NCBI RefSeq assembly: GCF_050948175.1
Contig: NC_135199.1
Span: 1,302,001 to 1,366,000 of the forward strand
Source of the DNA: Xylocopa sonorina
Taxonomy: Eukaryota > Arthropoda > Insecta > Hymenoptera > Apidae
Reading direction: 5' to 3'
DNA length: 64,000 nt
Shown here in pieces: positions 12,820 through 25,442 of this stretch. Both the position numbers and the translations under genes were made by a program. The first letter of the stretch is position 1, and every line of letters begins with the position of its first letter. Below the pieces are notes generated by a model that was given only the letters and a program-made list of their open reading frames with translations, had not been told where the DNA came from and made no database searches.

Positions 12820-13350
12820 TCATCACGACAAGCTTAATGGAAAATGCGTGACTACGAATCGGTTAAAGTATATGATAGATGCTGGTCGCGAGTCGAGTGG
12901 CCCTACGAGTTCAAGCAGACAGTAGGATGACGGAGGGTCTGCAGCCCTCACCCCCGTCGTGAGCGAGGCTGCTGGCATATGCTGCTGGAACGTGCTGCTG
13001 GCTCGAGATTTGGTATCAGCGCCATCGTACCCTGGCAGAAGATTAAAGGGTGGGCAGGCGGTTCGGAGCCCCCTGTCGATGACACAAAAGGATAGGGAAA
13101 TAGGAAAGAATATGAAAAGTGTATATAAAGGAGAAAAAGAAAGCCCCGGAAGGAAGCAAAGACACGGAAGGGGAAGCATCAGGAGCCGAAGTAAGTACAG
13201 GATAATGGGAAAGTTAACGATAGGAATAACGCCTACACTTTTAAATAGTCGAATAGGCAGCCACGCATCAGGCAAGGATACGGCGAAGCTAATGACATAT
13301 TAGAAAACGTTAATGGAAAACATCAGGTATGTATAAAAACTGATATCGAA
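12820..13350 (+). mobile_element. LINE 5' fragment (start of ORF1), plus strand
   Basis: Similar to the reverse complement of 21770-21180, from caagcttaat and gcgtgactacga through the cgcagcatatg-type region to ggcagccacgc. The plus-strand frame 12959-13303 gives a basic, Lys/Arg-rich protein start (KDREIGKNMKS, GRKQRHGRG), as expected for a LINE ORF1 N-terminus. It stops shortly after the point where the longer relic at 19706-21775 continues into its zinc knuckles. A fragment holding the 5' end but lacking the 3' end is unusual for LINEs, so it was probably cut by later rearrangement. Confidence 0.6.
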
Positions 13351-13405
13351 CACTTAGTCGAATTTACTGCTGAACGGTACAGAGAATATTACTATATGTA
13401 CAGTA

Positions 13406-13503
<98 letters not shown>

Positions 13504-13635
13504 TTATAACGTGTAACTTGGATTTATGAATTTTTATATGCAGCAATACATTAGTCCGCATATATATACTTAAGAGACTTAAAAGTGGAATACAGGTTCT
13601 GATAAAATTGGCTTCCTGAATTGGAAGAGTCCCCA
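13351..13635. repeat. (TA)n(TG)n microsatellite and flanks
   Basis: TA dinucleotides run from 13407 to 13493 and pass into TG to about 13503. Flanks hold no recognisable gene. A 155-codon minus-strand frame over this region consists largely of the Ile-Tyr translation of the repeat. Confidence 0.85.
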
Positions 13636-13956
13636 TTGAGGTGCGAGGTAGACAAGGGTGTTCATTTTTGGTGCGAACGAGGTAGACATAATCGTTAGTG
13701 TGAGTGAGGCAATAGTGTTCGTCGGTGAGATTGAAACAGGGATGACTGGCGTGAACGAGCCATGTATACCGGTCGGTTCGAGTGACACAGCGGAAGTTGG
13801 TGTGTGTGAACGAGTGCAGGTGTGCGCGCATGAACGCTGCCGGTTGCCGGTGCTGTAGGCGAGCGCGGCAGGTTGCCTGAGTTCAGGGATTGATGATGGA
13901 AGTGCGAGAAGGCTCATGTGTGGAATGAGTGGCAGGGGCTACGCACGACGTTACAC
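13636..13956. repeat. Second copy of the 27-bp minisatellite plus conserved tail
   Basis: Diverged units of about 27 bp (gtgcgaacgaggtagac, gtgagtgaggcaatag, cgagtgacacagcgg), then the tail ending gacgttacac also seen at 689-781. As there, satellite S starts immediately afterwards. Confidence 0.65.
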
Positions 13957-14390
13957 TTAGAGATGCTATCCCGTTGCATGAATTTGTGGAACTCACATTC
14001 CTTTCAAGAGCAGAAGCAGATAAGTATAATGCAATGCATAGAATATTACAAATAACTTACCTTGTAACGTTGAAATAAGATGAGCTCTCGCGTTGCATGA
14101 AGCATTTGAACTCTCATGTATTGGCACGCAGACACTACGACACGTCTTCACAATACATGCAACCGTAGGATTCATAGGATACGTAAGTATCGAAGAAATA
14201 GAGCTCTAACGCTTCATGTATCGCGATGACACATTTCATTCCAACATTTCAAAGCAAGTAAGTTGTAATCTTCTAAGCATAGTATTATGCTTATATATTT
14301 CTACACTTCAAAGGAATGTGAATTCTACAGTTCCATGCAATGCCATGTATAGCATTATGCTTATCTACTTGTATACTTTGAAATTTTCTT
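13957..14390. repeat. Satellite S with a polarity switch near 14180
   Basis: 13957-14175 reads on the minus strand (gttgcatgaa, gcataatg-type words, tgaaataagatg). From about 14200 it reads on the plus strand (gcgatgacacatttcat, caaagcaagtaagttg, attatgctta). The switch is within a few tens of bases and no transposon lies in it. Confidence 0.8.
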
Positions 14391-14677
14391 TTCTTCCAAA
14401 TACCAAGTGGCCTGGAAGCCTCTGACGGAGAACGAACAGAACATTTTTATTCGTGTCCTGCTTATATTGGTTGTAGCGCCCCTTCCTGAAATTAGATTAT
14501 ATTGGTTTTAAAAGGAAATGTATACAAATGATCGAGTAAAAAACGCGGTGAATCGCAATCGGTTTATATCGATACTTTTCATTTCACCAGTATTTCCACG
14601 GCTAGGACTGAAAATCGTTTGTATAAACTTAGAATTGTTGTTAACGCAATTCTTTACACTTTCGAAAATACTATTAA

Positions 14678-16716
14678 CACGTTGAGTGCAACGCCGATCT
14701 TGCTGCACTTCTCGCTCAAGCGGCAGCGCGTGAGCACTTGATGCTGAATGCTTGTCTAGTGGGTATAAACAAACGATAACTTTAATACACTGCATCCGTT
14801 TCGTTTGGACTGTCGAAATGATACAAGCAATGCTTTTGTATACAATGTATGAACATAAAATAATGGGATGGGAATGCCAGAGAGGCGAAAGAGCAAATAC
14901 AAGGCGAGTGTCATTCTGAAAAAGGTCACAGAAGTATAAAGACCTATTGCAGCAGAGAGAATTGAGTTTTATAGTGATTATTTTGAAAAAGTTTTGGTAT
15001 CCATCAACTAAAAATGTTGAGAGGACGAACAGATAGTGACACGTCGAGTGAGCCACTTGTACCACGCAAATGTCGGCGTATAATACAACTACCATCTTCA
15101 GATAGTGACAATTCATCTAGTAGTTCACTAAGTAATACTAAAACAAGTGATCCAAATGATTGGTTTGATCCGCGAGACAACCAGTCAAACATTATACCTT
15201 CCTCAAGTCTTCATAGTGCTAAACTCGCTCATGAAGAAATGCAAAATTGTTGCACAGTGGAAGATTTTTACGGCCTTTATGTGACGGATAAACTATTTTA
15301 ACATATAAGCGAACAAACAAATATTTATGCGACACAAAGAACAATCGCTTCCAAACGTGCTGAAATGTGGGTGCCAACAGATAAGGGCGAAATAAAGAGG
15401 TTTTCTGGAGTGGTTTTGGGGATGGGATTAGAAAAGCTCCCATCTTTGTATCTGTATTGGTGTAAGGATACATTCTTTATTCAAACATTCCCGCGGAAAA
15501 TTATGAGTACAAACAGATTTCAAATTCTGTTGAGAATGTTGCATTTTGCCGGCATTACAAAAGTGGATGCATCCAACCGTCTTCCAACGGTTGAATTATT
15601 AATAAAAGAATTATGCATTGACGAGACGGTAATACCATTCCGTGGACGGATCATATTTAGACAGTGCATTAAGGAAAAAAAACATAGATATGGCACAAAA
15701 ATACTTAAATTTCGCTGTGATAATCATTATACATATAATCTCTGCATTTACACCGGCAAATCATTGGATAAAAACAATACAACTCCCAGAAATGTTGTCA
15801 TGAATTTATGTGAAAATGTGTTTCACAAAGGCCATACTTTATACACTTATAATTGTTATACGAATGTATAACTGTGTATTTAGCAAACAAACTCATAACA
15901 AAAAACATACATTTGGTTGGAATTCCTCGACGAAATCGAAGAGGCAATCCAAGTAAAGTTATGACAACCAAACTGCGACGCGGAGAAGTCATTGCTCAGG
16001 AGAACAGTAGAGGAATTACAATAATGAAATGGAAAGACAAGAGGGATGTTTTAATTCTTTCGGTCAAGCATTCTGACGAAATGAAATCTGTAATAACAAG
16101 AACAGGGGTATCCTGCAAACCAAAAATTATTATTGATTATAATAAAGGTAAAACAGTGTTTGATCTGTCTTATCAAATGGGTGCTTACAGCAGTCCACTT
16201 AGAAGGTCATTAATATTATATAGAAAACTGGCATTCGACCTTCTTTTGAATATTGTCGTCGTGAATGCGTTACATATGTTCCAAAATGTAACAGGAAGAA
16301 AGATGTCAATTACAACATTCCGAAAACAATTGGTAAATGTTCTCACACGACATTCACATGAGGAAACCCCAATTAGGGCCTATACAAGTAGACGAATTCA
16401 CAAATTTCATAAGAAGGAAGGAAAGGCGCGTGAAGTACGAAAATATTGTGTTGAATGTTACTACATACAAATAAAGTTACTACATACTATAATATGTGCA
16501 AATCACAACCACATCTTTGTTTTAAATGTTTTAATATACTTCATTAAATATTAGCATAAATTTTTTAATTGTTATTAATAATTTAACTCTTTACAATGCT
16601 GGTCTCATGCAGCGATGTCGATCATACAAGAAGTTCGCTGTCAGTCCCTAAAATCCACGTTGTCCAAGCGAAAAGCCGATTGTCAGTCCTTGGGGACTGA
16701 CTTGGCACTCAACGTG
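14678..16716 (+). mobile_element. piggyBac A: 2.04-kb element with intact ends, nested in B1
   Basis: Starts CACGTTGAGTGC and ends GCACTCAACGTG (12-bp inverted repeats). TTAA is at 14674-14677 and 16717-16720. Sub-terminal repeats include a ctgtcagtcc motif twice near 16640-16690 and the hairpin gtcagtccttggggactgac. It sits inside the piggyBac B transposase just before the first catalytic motif. The empty site in B2 is actgttaagac, near 44110. Its ends resemble those of its host (CACGTTGAC in B), so the two belong to related families. Confidence 0.93.
15014..16554 (+). pseudogene. piggyBac A transposase, inactivated
   Basis: Reads from MLRGRTDSDTSSEP in one frame to about 15870, with one stop after VTDKLF (15299-15301), then shifts frame and continues from about 15880 (LANKLITKNIHLVG) to about 16450. 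It has an acidic Ser-rich N-terminus, then STNRFQILLRMLHF, then the first catalytic motif CIDETVIPFRGR. LYTYNCYTNV follows where the family has a TDN-YTS motif, and LSYQMGAYSSPLRRS where the family has SDQM. Two of the three catalytic Asp positions are therefore Tyr. Together with the stop and the frameshift this copy cannot be active. It lies wholly inside the element bounded by the 12-bp inverted repeats. Confidence 0.9.
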
Positions 16717-17992
16717 TTAAGCCCGGTAAAAATATTGTAACCGACGGAATAATGGTTCCATGGCGAGGACGCCACAGTTTTTGCCAATATATCCCTGGAA
16801 AGCGGAATAAATATGATATAAAACTTTGTAAACTATGCCTGCCGGAAGGATACACGCATAACATTCTTATTTACGTCGGAAATAATGCAACCTGAATAGC
16901 GAAAGCACATGCGCATGCTGTAGTTATGACGTTGGAGGGTGAATTATTATTTGAAAGCCGCGTATTATACGTAAATAATTTATATACTTGTGTCCCTTTG
17001 GCTGAGAAACTTCTGCAAAAAGTAGCATTTATTTGGTACAGTAAAAATTAATACACAATTTGTTTTGCTGCAGGCCAAACGGAAACTTCAAGGGAGTGGC
17101 TTTATGTATTTTCAAAATCGGAGCGGCTTTAAATCTTTATGTGGTTGGATAAGAGTGGATATGCATGCTAGCCACTTCTGAAAACCACAAATGTGTTATT
17201 GTCCAGGGTAGTAATAATAAGTTAAAGTCGGACACAGTGTTCCTTTATAGCAAAGCTAAGAAGGGGTTTGAGCATCCGACCAGATGTCTTCTTATCACAG
17301 TTGATTACGCAGAATAGTAAAGTGGTACAGAAAAATAGTTATCGAATTAGTATGCGGGATTTCTCTCGTCAATGTCTGTTATATACATAGAACACGGAGT
17401 ACCACAGGTATGAAAATATTAAACATCCGCGAAAAAGTTATTGATTATCTCCTCAGTACAGGGGATCGTCGCAGTGAACAAACGTCATCTGAAACTGAAG
17501 CAGTGCCCAAGAAACATACATATTTTCTGCGGTCGTTCCAAGGATGCGCGAGAAAAACGAGATAACGATGTAAAGAATGTTATAGGCGTATGTCCAGAAT
17601 AAATGGTAGCCAGTATGCTACGAATAAGACGATAAAAGTAAAAACTTGTTTTAACCGATGTAAGGGCCAACCGGAACTCTACCCAACATGTTTTGAAAAA
17701 TTAAATAAAAAAATTAAATAATTATGTTAGGTTTATAATATTGATTTGTTATGTTTTAAATATTAATTATATAATTATTGTTAAATATTAATTATAATGT
17801 CTGTTTATAATGCTGAGAATCGAAGAATAAACCTACTTTGTACTATTTACTTTGTGAAATATAAGTTCGACCCATCGTGATGCACGCCGGCCCACGTAAT
17901 AGACGCGCGTGTAACTCACCGAAGATGGACACTGCTTCACCGAACAGACACGTGTGACCCACCTGTGATGTTCGCCGGCGTCAACGTGCTAA

Positions 17993-18737
17993 ACGTAGAA
18001 ATCAGATGTGCCATCGCATTGTGTGGAGCATTAGATCACTACAGCTTTGATAAGCAGACAATATGAAACCCCAGTCCGGTGTAAGGTACAGTCGAATTTA
18101 CATTTGTTTGAAGTGTAGAAGCAGATAGGCATAATGCTCTGCGTAGACAATACAGCTCAGAAACTGCAGAATTCACATATCTTTGAAGTGTAAAAGCTGA
18201 CAAGCGTAATTCTATGCATAGAATGTTTCAGCTTACTTACTCGGAAACATTGAAGTAAGATTTTCCACCGCATGTCATGGAGCATTAGGACCCTGCTGTA
18301 CCAACAGGCAGACTGTATGAAGGGACATCTTGTTGCATGGACATGTAGAATTAACATTCTTTTGAAGTGTAGTGACAGGTAAGTATAAGGTAATTATAAC
18401 GCTATGCATAGAAGAATACAAATAACTCATTTTGACATGATGAAATGGGATGTGCCATTGCATTGCATGGAGCAACAGTGCTATACTGCTTTGGCGCTCA
18501 GACACTATGAAGCGCCATTCTGTTGTATGCAGGGTTCAATTCACATTCTTTTGAAGTGCCAAAGCTGATAAACATAATACTATGCATAGAAGAATACAGC
18601 ATACTTACTTTGAATCGTAGAATGAGTTGTGCAATCGCATAGGATGGAGCAATAGAACTCCATTGCTTTGAAACGCAGACACTATGAAGCGCCAGTCCGT
18701 TGCATGGATCTGTAGAATACACGTTCTTTAGAATTGA
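17993..18737 (-). repeat. Satellite S-b, minus polarity
   Basis: About four monomers (gcatggagcattag, gcagacactatgaagcgcc, gaattcacattcttttgaagtg, gcataat-ctatgcatagaa, acttactttgaaacg). Continues after the solo LTR at 19056. Confidence 0.9.
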
Positions 18738-19055
18738 ATTATTGGTAACAATAATAAATAAAAAGCAGCCCAGAGTTCTTTACAGTCTTTAGCATTATTC
18801 TCAAATTTTGAAGGCACGTCCGTACGTTTTGAAAGCTCTACTAATTTTGCGGACTCTGCACAGGAAATTTAGGGTCCACCCCACCAAGGAAGAATTGACA
18901 ACGCAAAGTTTGCACGTGTTATTCTTTCAGGCCTCTAGGTATAAACAGTCGGGAACCCTACTCGAACTGATAGAACTATTCTACAGTTTATATACTGGAT
19001 TCTATTTCTTAACACAAGATCCTCGTTTGTTCCGCCGTTGGCATATGAAATAATC
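18738..19055 (-). mobile_element. Solo LTR of the copia family
   Basis: About 318 bp matching the LTR at 48165-48488 over almost its whole length (aaagttctttatag-type start, gcacgtgtt, ctttcaggcc, tatatactggattctattt). On the minus strand it begins TGTTGGATTATTTC and carries tatataaactg, a TATA-box candidate. Satellite sequence is interrupted and resumes on the other side. With no internal region, it is best explained as a solo LTR left by LTR-LTR recombination. Confidence 0.75.
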
Positions 19056-19705
19056 CAACACAGACAACCATAGAATCACATTCTTTTCAAACATAGAAGC
19101 AGATAAGCATAATGCGATGCATAGGGGATTACAGCTTACTTACTTTGAAACGATGAAATGGGATATGCCATAGCGTTGCATGGAGAATTCTAGCCCTATT
19201 GCTTTACCAGACAGACACTACGGAGCGCCATGCCGTTAAATGGAATTATATAATTCACATTCTATTGAAGACCTGTAGCAGTTAAGCATAATACTATGGA
19301 TAGATGATTAAAGATTCTTTGCTTTGAAACGTTGAAATGAGAGGGAACATCGCACTGCATGATGTATTAGAAATGTGTTTCTTGGACACGTAGAGATCTG
19401 GAAACGATATTCTGTTGCAAGCAAGTGTAGGATTCACATCCTTCTGAAGTCTAGATGCAGACAAATATAACATAATGCATAGGACATTGCAATTTACCAT
19501 GATTCATTGAAATGAGTTGCGACATCACTTGAAGAAACTTTAGGATTCACATTCTTTTGAAGCATGGCAGCAGATAAACGTTACGCGTTACATTGCATAT
19601 TACATCTTACCTACTTTGAAACGTTGAAATGGAATGCGCTATCACGATCTATGATGCATGAGAACTGTAATGCTTTGACACGCAGACACTATGAAACGCG
19701 ATCGC
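19056..19705 (-). repeat. Satellite S, minus polarity
   Basis: Nearly four monomers in the same polarity as 17993-18737. The array stops at gaaacgcgatcgctt, where a short TA run and LINE sequence begin. Confidence 0.85.
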
Positions 19706-21775
19706 TTATATATATATTTTGTATAAGCCGATCATTTATTTGCATCGCCTCAGTTCGCTTTCTTTCCATCGAGGCTTGCAAATCCCTCTTCGTTATTCTC
19801 GTAACTCGTACTTTGGAAGGTATGTAGTACGTATTAACAGTCCGACGCTGAAAATATCTCAAACTCTTGTGCTTTACGCAACTTAGCATATATGCAACCT
19901 CCTATTAACATTATGTCTATTTTTTATTTGATTCGGTTTTTAAAGTATGTATATTCTTTTTTCGGATTCGTCGCTATTAGATCGTTTCTTAGAGTCATTC
20001 TGATGATCTTTTCCTCTCTATGGTTGTTATCCTTACTACCCAAAATTACCGATTTTTCGATCAGGTCTCCTGCGATTATCATTCTGTTTGCTTTCTCTAC
20101 CTTTTCTATGTTAACCTCAATTTCGTTTATATATTCTTCGATTTCTTTCCGTTCCTGTTAGGCGAAAAGTAGCAGCTTATAACTTTTGTTCCTTCGAGCA
20201 TTGCATGAATGATTCCGGTCGAGGAGTACGTGGTGCCACATGTGCAACATTTTCGATTAACACCGGTTATCCGTATCGGAGCTTTACCGTTCTCATCTTT
20301 CAGTCAGTATTCTTACATTTTCTGCATGATTTCTTACACGATTCGGCATCTGTTCAGATCGGTTTGTAGAACTTTCAATTCCATATACGTTTCCTGTTCT
20401 TTTCTATCAAAGCGTTTCTGTAGACCGGACAATTAAAGCTCCGGTAACGTGTCTGGTGTACGGATTTTTTCTTCCTGCCTCGCTGCAAATAATACATTTC
20501 GGTTTGTTCGCGACTCAATCAATCATCGTGATTCTGGAATCCACATCTTCCGTAGATTTCCTTTTTATCCTTGACTTCCTTGCAATTTCTGCCGATATGT
20601 CCCAGTTTATTGCATATGAAGCATCTATCTACTCTTGGTAGCACTTAGCAGGGACAAGAAGTCAATGCTGTTCTGAGTCGTTTTATCTTCTCCAGCTCAT
20701 TGCTGTACTCCTGTTCACATTCAACTAACGCGACTTGGTTGCCTCTCCAAATTTGTGTTAACAACTTGACATTTATACCGCTAACCTTTCCTTTGATTTC
20801 ATTCTATGTTCGTCTTATGTCCTCCTTTATTTCTTCTCTGGTAATCCAACGGGTATATGTACCTTAGTTGGGGCATTATACCTGCACTCGTATATTTTAC
20901 TCCAAATTCTTTTCCGGAAGTTCCTTTTATCTCCCTTATTTTGTTCTCTATACCTGTTTTCTTGTTAAATTCGAGGATTATATCTCCCGCTCTCGATTTT
21001 TTTGCATCATCTTTTCATATTTCTGTCGTTTTTCCTGCTTTTCCTCATCTCGTTGCTTATCCTCGAATACTTCCTACTCCTTTATTTGCATAATTTTTCT
21101 CTGTAATGTTCGCCACTAGGTCGATCAAGTGTTCGATGCCAGTTCTTTTTATATGCCTGATGTTTCCCTTTAACGTTTTCTATTATGTCATTAGATTCGC
21201 CGTATCCTCGCTCAGAATATCTGTCATTACGTCTGACGCGTGGCTGCCTATTCTTCTTTTTGAGAATTTAGACGTCATTCTTATTGGCAGCTTTTCCATT
21301 ATCCTGCTCTTTCCTTTTGGTTCTCTTACTTCGGCTCCTGATGCTTCTCCTTTCCTGTCTGTGCTTCCTTCCGAGGCTTTCCTTTTCTCCTTTATATTAC
21401 GTATCCTTTTCTATTTCCCTATCCATTCGTGTCATCGACAGGGAGCTCCGAACCGCCTGCCCAACCTTTAATCTTCTGCAAGGACCCGATGGAGCTGATT
21501 CCGCATCATGAGCCGGCAGTACCTCTCGGCAGCATATGCACAGCAGCATCGCTCACGCCGCGGGTGGGAGTTGGGGGGCGGCTGCAAGCCCTCCACCAAC
21601 CTATTGCCTGCCGTGATGCGGGCGAAGGACTCCCAGGGCCACTCGAACCGCGACCAGCATCAGTCTTTTACTCTAACCGTTTCGTAGTCATGCGTTTTCT
21701 ATTAAGCTTGCCGGGATCAGTGATGTTGAATCGTTCAATCATATTTTGTCATATGCGCTTAATGCAGACGCGAAT
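19706..21775 (-). pseudogene. APE-type LINE relic: ORF1 (gag) and endonuclease start
   Basis: Reading leftward from about 21770: a 5' region like 12820-13350; a basic Lys-rich segment; then CFICNKLGHIGRNC (CX2CX4HX4C, near 20640-20570); then a second CX2C-type piece with RCGFQNHDD; then FNCPVYRNAL. After that comes an endonuclease-like stretch (ISCYFSPN near 20170, then MIIAGDL and GSKDNNHREE near 20050, LRNDLIATNPKKEYT near 19970, KIDIMLIGG near 19910). This order is that of gag plus the N-terminal APE endonuclease of ORF2 in R1/I/Jockey-type LINEs. Stops and frameshifts are frequent. Reverse transcriptase is absent: the relic ends at 19706 against satellite. Confidence 0.75.
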
Positions 21776-24700
21776 AATTAACTAAAGGTTTACAATTAAC
21801 GCATGAATGAATTTTACAGATTATAAACATTAACGATAAGATAAACTGTTGCCTCATTCCTTTCTAGAGGAGAATTTGGAACATATAGAATTGGATAATT
21901 ATATATGACAGTTGAAAAGAACGAACAAATTATACTGATAAATCAAAGGAAAAATCATGTAAATATTAATTGTCATCCAAACTAATTTAAGCAGCGAGTT
22001 TGTTAACAAAACTGTAAGCTCAAATACTATATTGTTCATTATGTTAAAAAAAATTTATTAGTCCACGTACATTACAGCACATCATAGATCAGTCTGATTA
22101 ATTGCCCGAGCAACCATGATTCAAAAGGTAATTAACATCACTTTTGCAAAAATTTTGCAATATGTAAATTTCGTAAATTTTAATGGTGACGAAGCTGGTA
22201 CACGGTTTTTACATCTTAAAAATGGTAGAAAGATGCGACAGGGAGAGGAGAACCTAGTCAACCACTAGGTACAACATTAAAAATGGATTCTCAAAATTTT
22301 CTCGTAATGCTTTCTCATAAAAAAAATACATCCTTTACGTTCAACTTAATTATAAATGCAAAATAATTTTACTAATAACATAATATTATATATCTTTCGG
22401 AGAATTGAAACTTGCATCGACAAAGTCGTACTAGGAAAGTTGAAAATTATCGGTGATCTACAAAAAGCAATGAAATTAGAGATATTAATGGTCAATTTAA
22501 AGTCAAAAGTTACTTTGAAAAATCAAATACCTTCTTCTTAAATAGAACAGACATATTAACTAATTAAGGAAAAATTATTCCTACCTATAAAAATTTTGTT
22601 ACTTTTTGCATAAGTTTAATACGTAATATAAAATATTTAAAATATTAAAAAAACTAAAGTAAAATATATTTTTATATATTTTTGTAATGTATTTTGTAAT
22701 GCTAGAAAAAAGTCTACTATTTCATAATTATTTTATAATTTAATGACTATCAATCTTTATGCTTGGATGGATGCTTATATATAAGTATAACTGCCAAAAT
22801 GAAATGAGATCGCAAAGTGATATTTACACACCTGCGTGCTGCAATTTTGACGTATTTAAATTTCTAATAAAAGCATATAAATGCTTATAATCTAATTGTC
22901 AATCACAAATGGAATTCTACAATTTATCCATGTAATAATCATTTTTTATTGTACGCGTCCGCCAATACATACACTGTGTCTTTAATCTTGATGGATTTCG
23001 TGTGCGCGCGTGCGCGTGTGTATACCACCTAATAGGTTTCGTAGTTTCGATTCTAGTCAATCGAGTAAAATGGCATTAGATTTTCTGTAAAAAATCAAGG
23101 GGATGTGAAGCTGCTACTTCAATGCATACAGCATTTTTCACTGGAAGAATTTTTCTTCCAATGTGTTGACTCCAGATTTTTTTTTAATTGTTCTCGTTTA
23201 GAAAATTAAAACTGATATCATATCCCTTAACACAGCACGCCGGTAACCACAATACAACAAATCCAAGGTTCCTTTATTTGAGATTAAGGCCTGCTTTCTT
23301 TTTTTCTAAACTTCTTTACATTGCGTTACATTCTTAAGACTCTTTTTAAGTTACAAAGAACAGAAACGCTACATGGATTATAAAAGTGTAATAGTTTAAT
23401 TTATATTATCTTGAACATTTTAAATCAGTTTACGTTGCTTTGCTTGTTGTATATGTTTATCACTTGGCGTTGAATCAACTACTACTGGCAGCATCCCTTT
23501 CTCAAATTTGGAAAATCTACCAGATCTAATGAAACCTTGCTTAGGTTGCAAATGTGTTTTTACTGTATCCAGCAGAAATGAAATTACATTGACAGAAATA
23601 CCAGCTAGTACTTCACGCCTATTTGAAACAACATTAAATCACCTTGTTAAACAATAATTTATATAATGTGACTTGGAACTCTAAATTTGAATTTATAAAC
23701 ATCTATCAAATAAATATGTTTTTCTTGCTATTCATAACATTATACTGTCAGTAATGTATTACGTGCTGTCATTTGATATATGAACTGCTTTATTGTATTT
23801 TACAACGAACCTTGCATACTAAACACTGTTTTTACTCCTGATACGAGTGGACAGTTCTTCGTCTTATATTCTTATATCGAATTGATTATAAAAGTGTATG
23901 ATATTGTTTTTATGCAGTCATGTATAATTGCGTACATACAAATTCGCGATAAAGTAGCTATGTGTTCAAATTCAATTCCGAATAATGCTCTAAAAAGCAT
24001 CCCAGATCACAAACGGCAAGATGGTGGCGACTAAATTACCATACCGGCAGTATATTGCCACTTGCGAGGAGTGTCAGCTGATCCGTAGCCATCTGTGACC
24101 GGATTCGTTAGTTAAAATGTGAGAACGTGTAACCAGCACGTTCTAGACTAACATAAAACACCGTGTGAATCGCGCAGCGCCAGCACCATCATGAAACACG
24201 TGTCATCGCTCAATTCATGAATCTTCTCAGTAATGACGTTGGGTCACATTTGGTAATGGAAAACCTGTGCTTTCATGCAAATTAGAACCGTTAGATGTCA
24301 GTAGACATTCAACGTGTGAATACTGATAGACATTTTGATAGTCGTTTCCCTATACTTATAGTTATTGAGAGAGTCGTACATATTTGTTTTAACCCGTCAT
24401 AAACTAAAAATATTATTTATAACAACAATATTACTTATAAAATAAAAACCCATGCTGTTGCGTCCCTAACTTCGCCTTGTGTAATTTCTTAAATAACATG
24501 CTGTCATCATATTTAATATAACCCTCAATTGCAGGAATTTGTAACGATGAATCGAAGAAAATATATGTAAAATGAATGTTTATATTTTTATGATAATGTA
24601 ATTAACGTCTTTATGGAAAAAATCGTCGTATCGAGCTAGTTTATAGAAAATAATAAAATCGAGTTCTTATACCTTTGTTTCGTGCCGTTGTATCTATTTT

Positions 24701-25442
24701 GGAATCAAAATAAATAAACTGCTTAGGTTAGTCATTTTTCATATTCGCTTATAATTTGTATAGAAACAGCTTCCCCATTAGTAAATGTCAGCTTACGCCA
24801 CTGCCACGCGTGTAGCTATGGTGAGCTAATAGTGTCATTGCCACGGCCGTGTAGCCAGTGTACTATAGCGCGGTGCATTAGTAGTGCCGTGATACGAGTG
24901 TCGCCCCAGTACTAATAGAATGCCGTTGCGAGAACTGTGTAGGTGCACTGTCTTTGCACAGTTCTGTCACGGAATTCGTTCCATCCGTTGTCATTGGCGT
25001 GCCAATCGCTGGCTGCTTGGGACATTGTAGTGCATGAGGCAGACTTGTTTCTTATCATTATCAAGGAGATAGATTTTCACTCCCCCTTTTTGAATTTTGT
25101 TAATTACTGTTTGGAATTTTTGCCGTTTCTGTATCTCTGTGTGCGCATTATGGATTCTACTTACGTATGATATTTTGGTCTTCATCTTTTGTTACATGTA
25201 ACATTATATATGGAATGCACTTTTGTTATGTAATGCTCAAATTTGTAATCCTCAGATTCTTTTACTCTTTTGTAAAGCAACTTATTCTATTAACATATAT
25301 TTATTAGGCATAGATGTAAGTAATTAGACAATGCTATTAAAACGGTATTAAATATGTTGTCGCAATTATATATTTAATGTCTAAAGGTGTAGATGGAATT
25401 AGTGTCCCGTGTTATGTGATCCAATCGACATATCGAGTAAGG

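Larger units (their letters stand above)
14391..17988 (+). pseudogene. piggyBac B1 transposase body, split by piggyBac A
   Basis: Segments at 14391-14677 and 16717-17988 match the uninterrupted relic B2 (43821-45165). The first part reads AWKPLTENEQNIFI, then NRNRF; the second starts at the first catalytic region (TDGIMVPWRGR, where the usual DE pair is DG) and continues QYIPGKRNKYDIKL. Near 17560-17690 a Cys-rich C-terminus is visible (CKECYRRMSRING, NRCKGQP, YPTCFEKLN), as in piggyBac transposases. The 3' end is GGCGTCAACGTG followed by CTAA at 17989-17992, a decayed TTAA. The 5' end is missing: the sequence begins mid-protein at the same point as B2. Many stops and frameshifts. Confidence 0.85.

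Noticed and set aside
13364..13831. 155-codon minus-strand frame
   Set aside because: Built from the TA/TG microsatellite and the 27-bp minisatellite.
14508..15116. 202-codon minus-strand frame
   Set aside because: Antisense shadow crossing the piggyBac A terminal repeat and the sense transposase.
20857..21785. Plus-strand frames in the LINE relic
   Set aside because: Antisense of gag; zinc knuckles and endonuclease motifs read on the minus strand.
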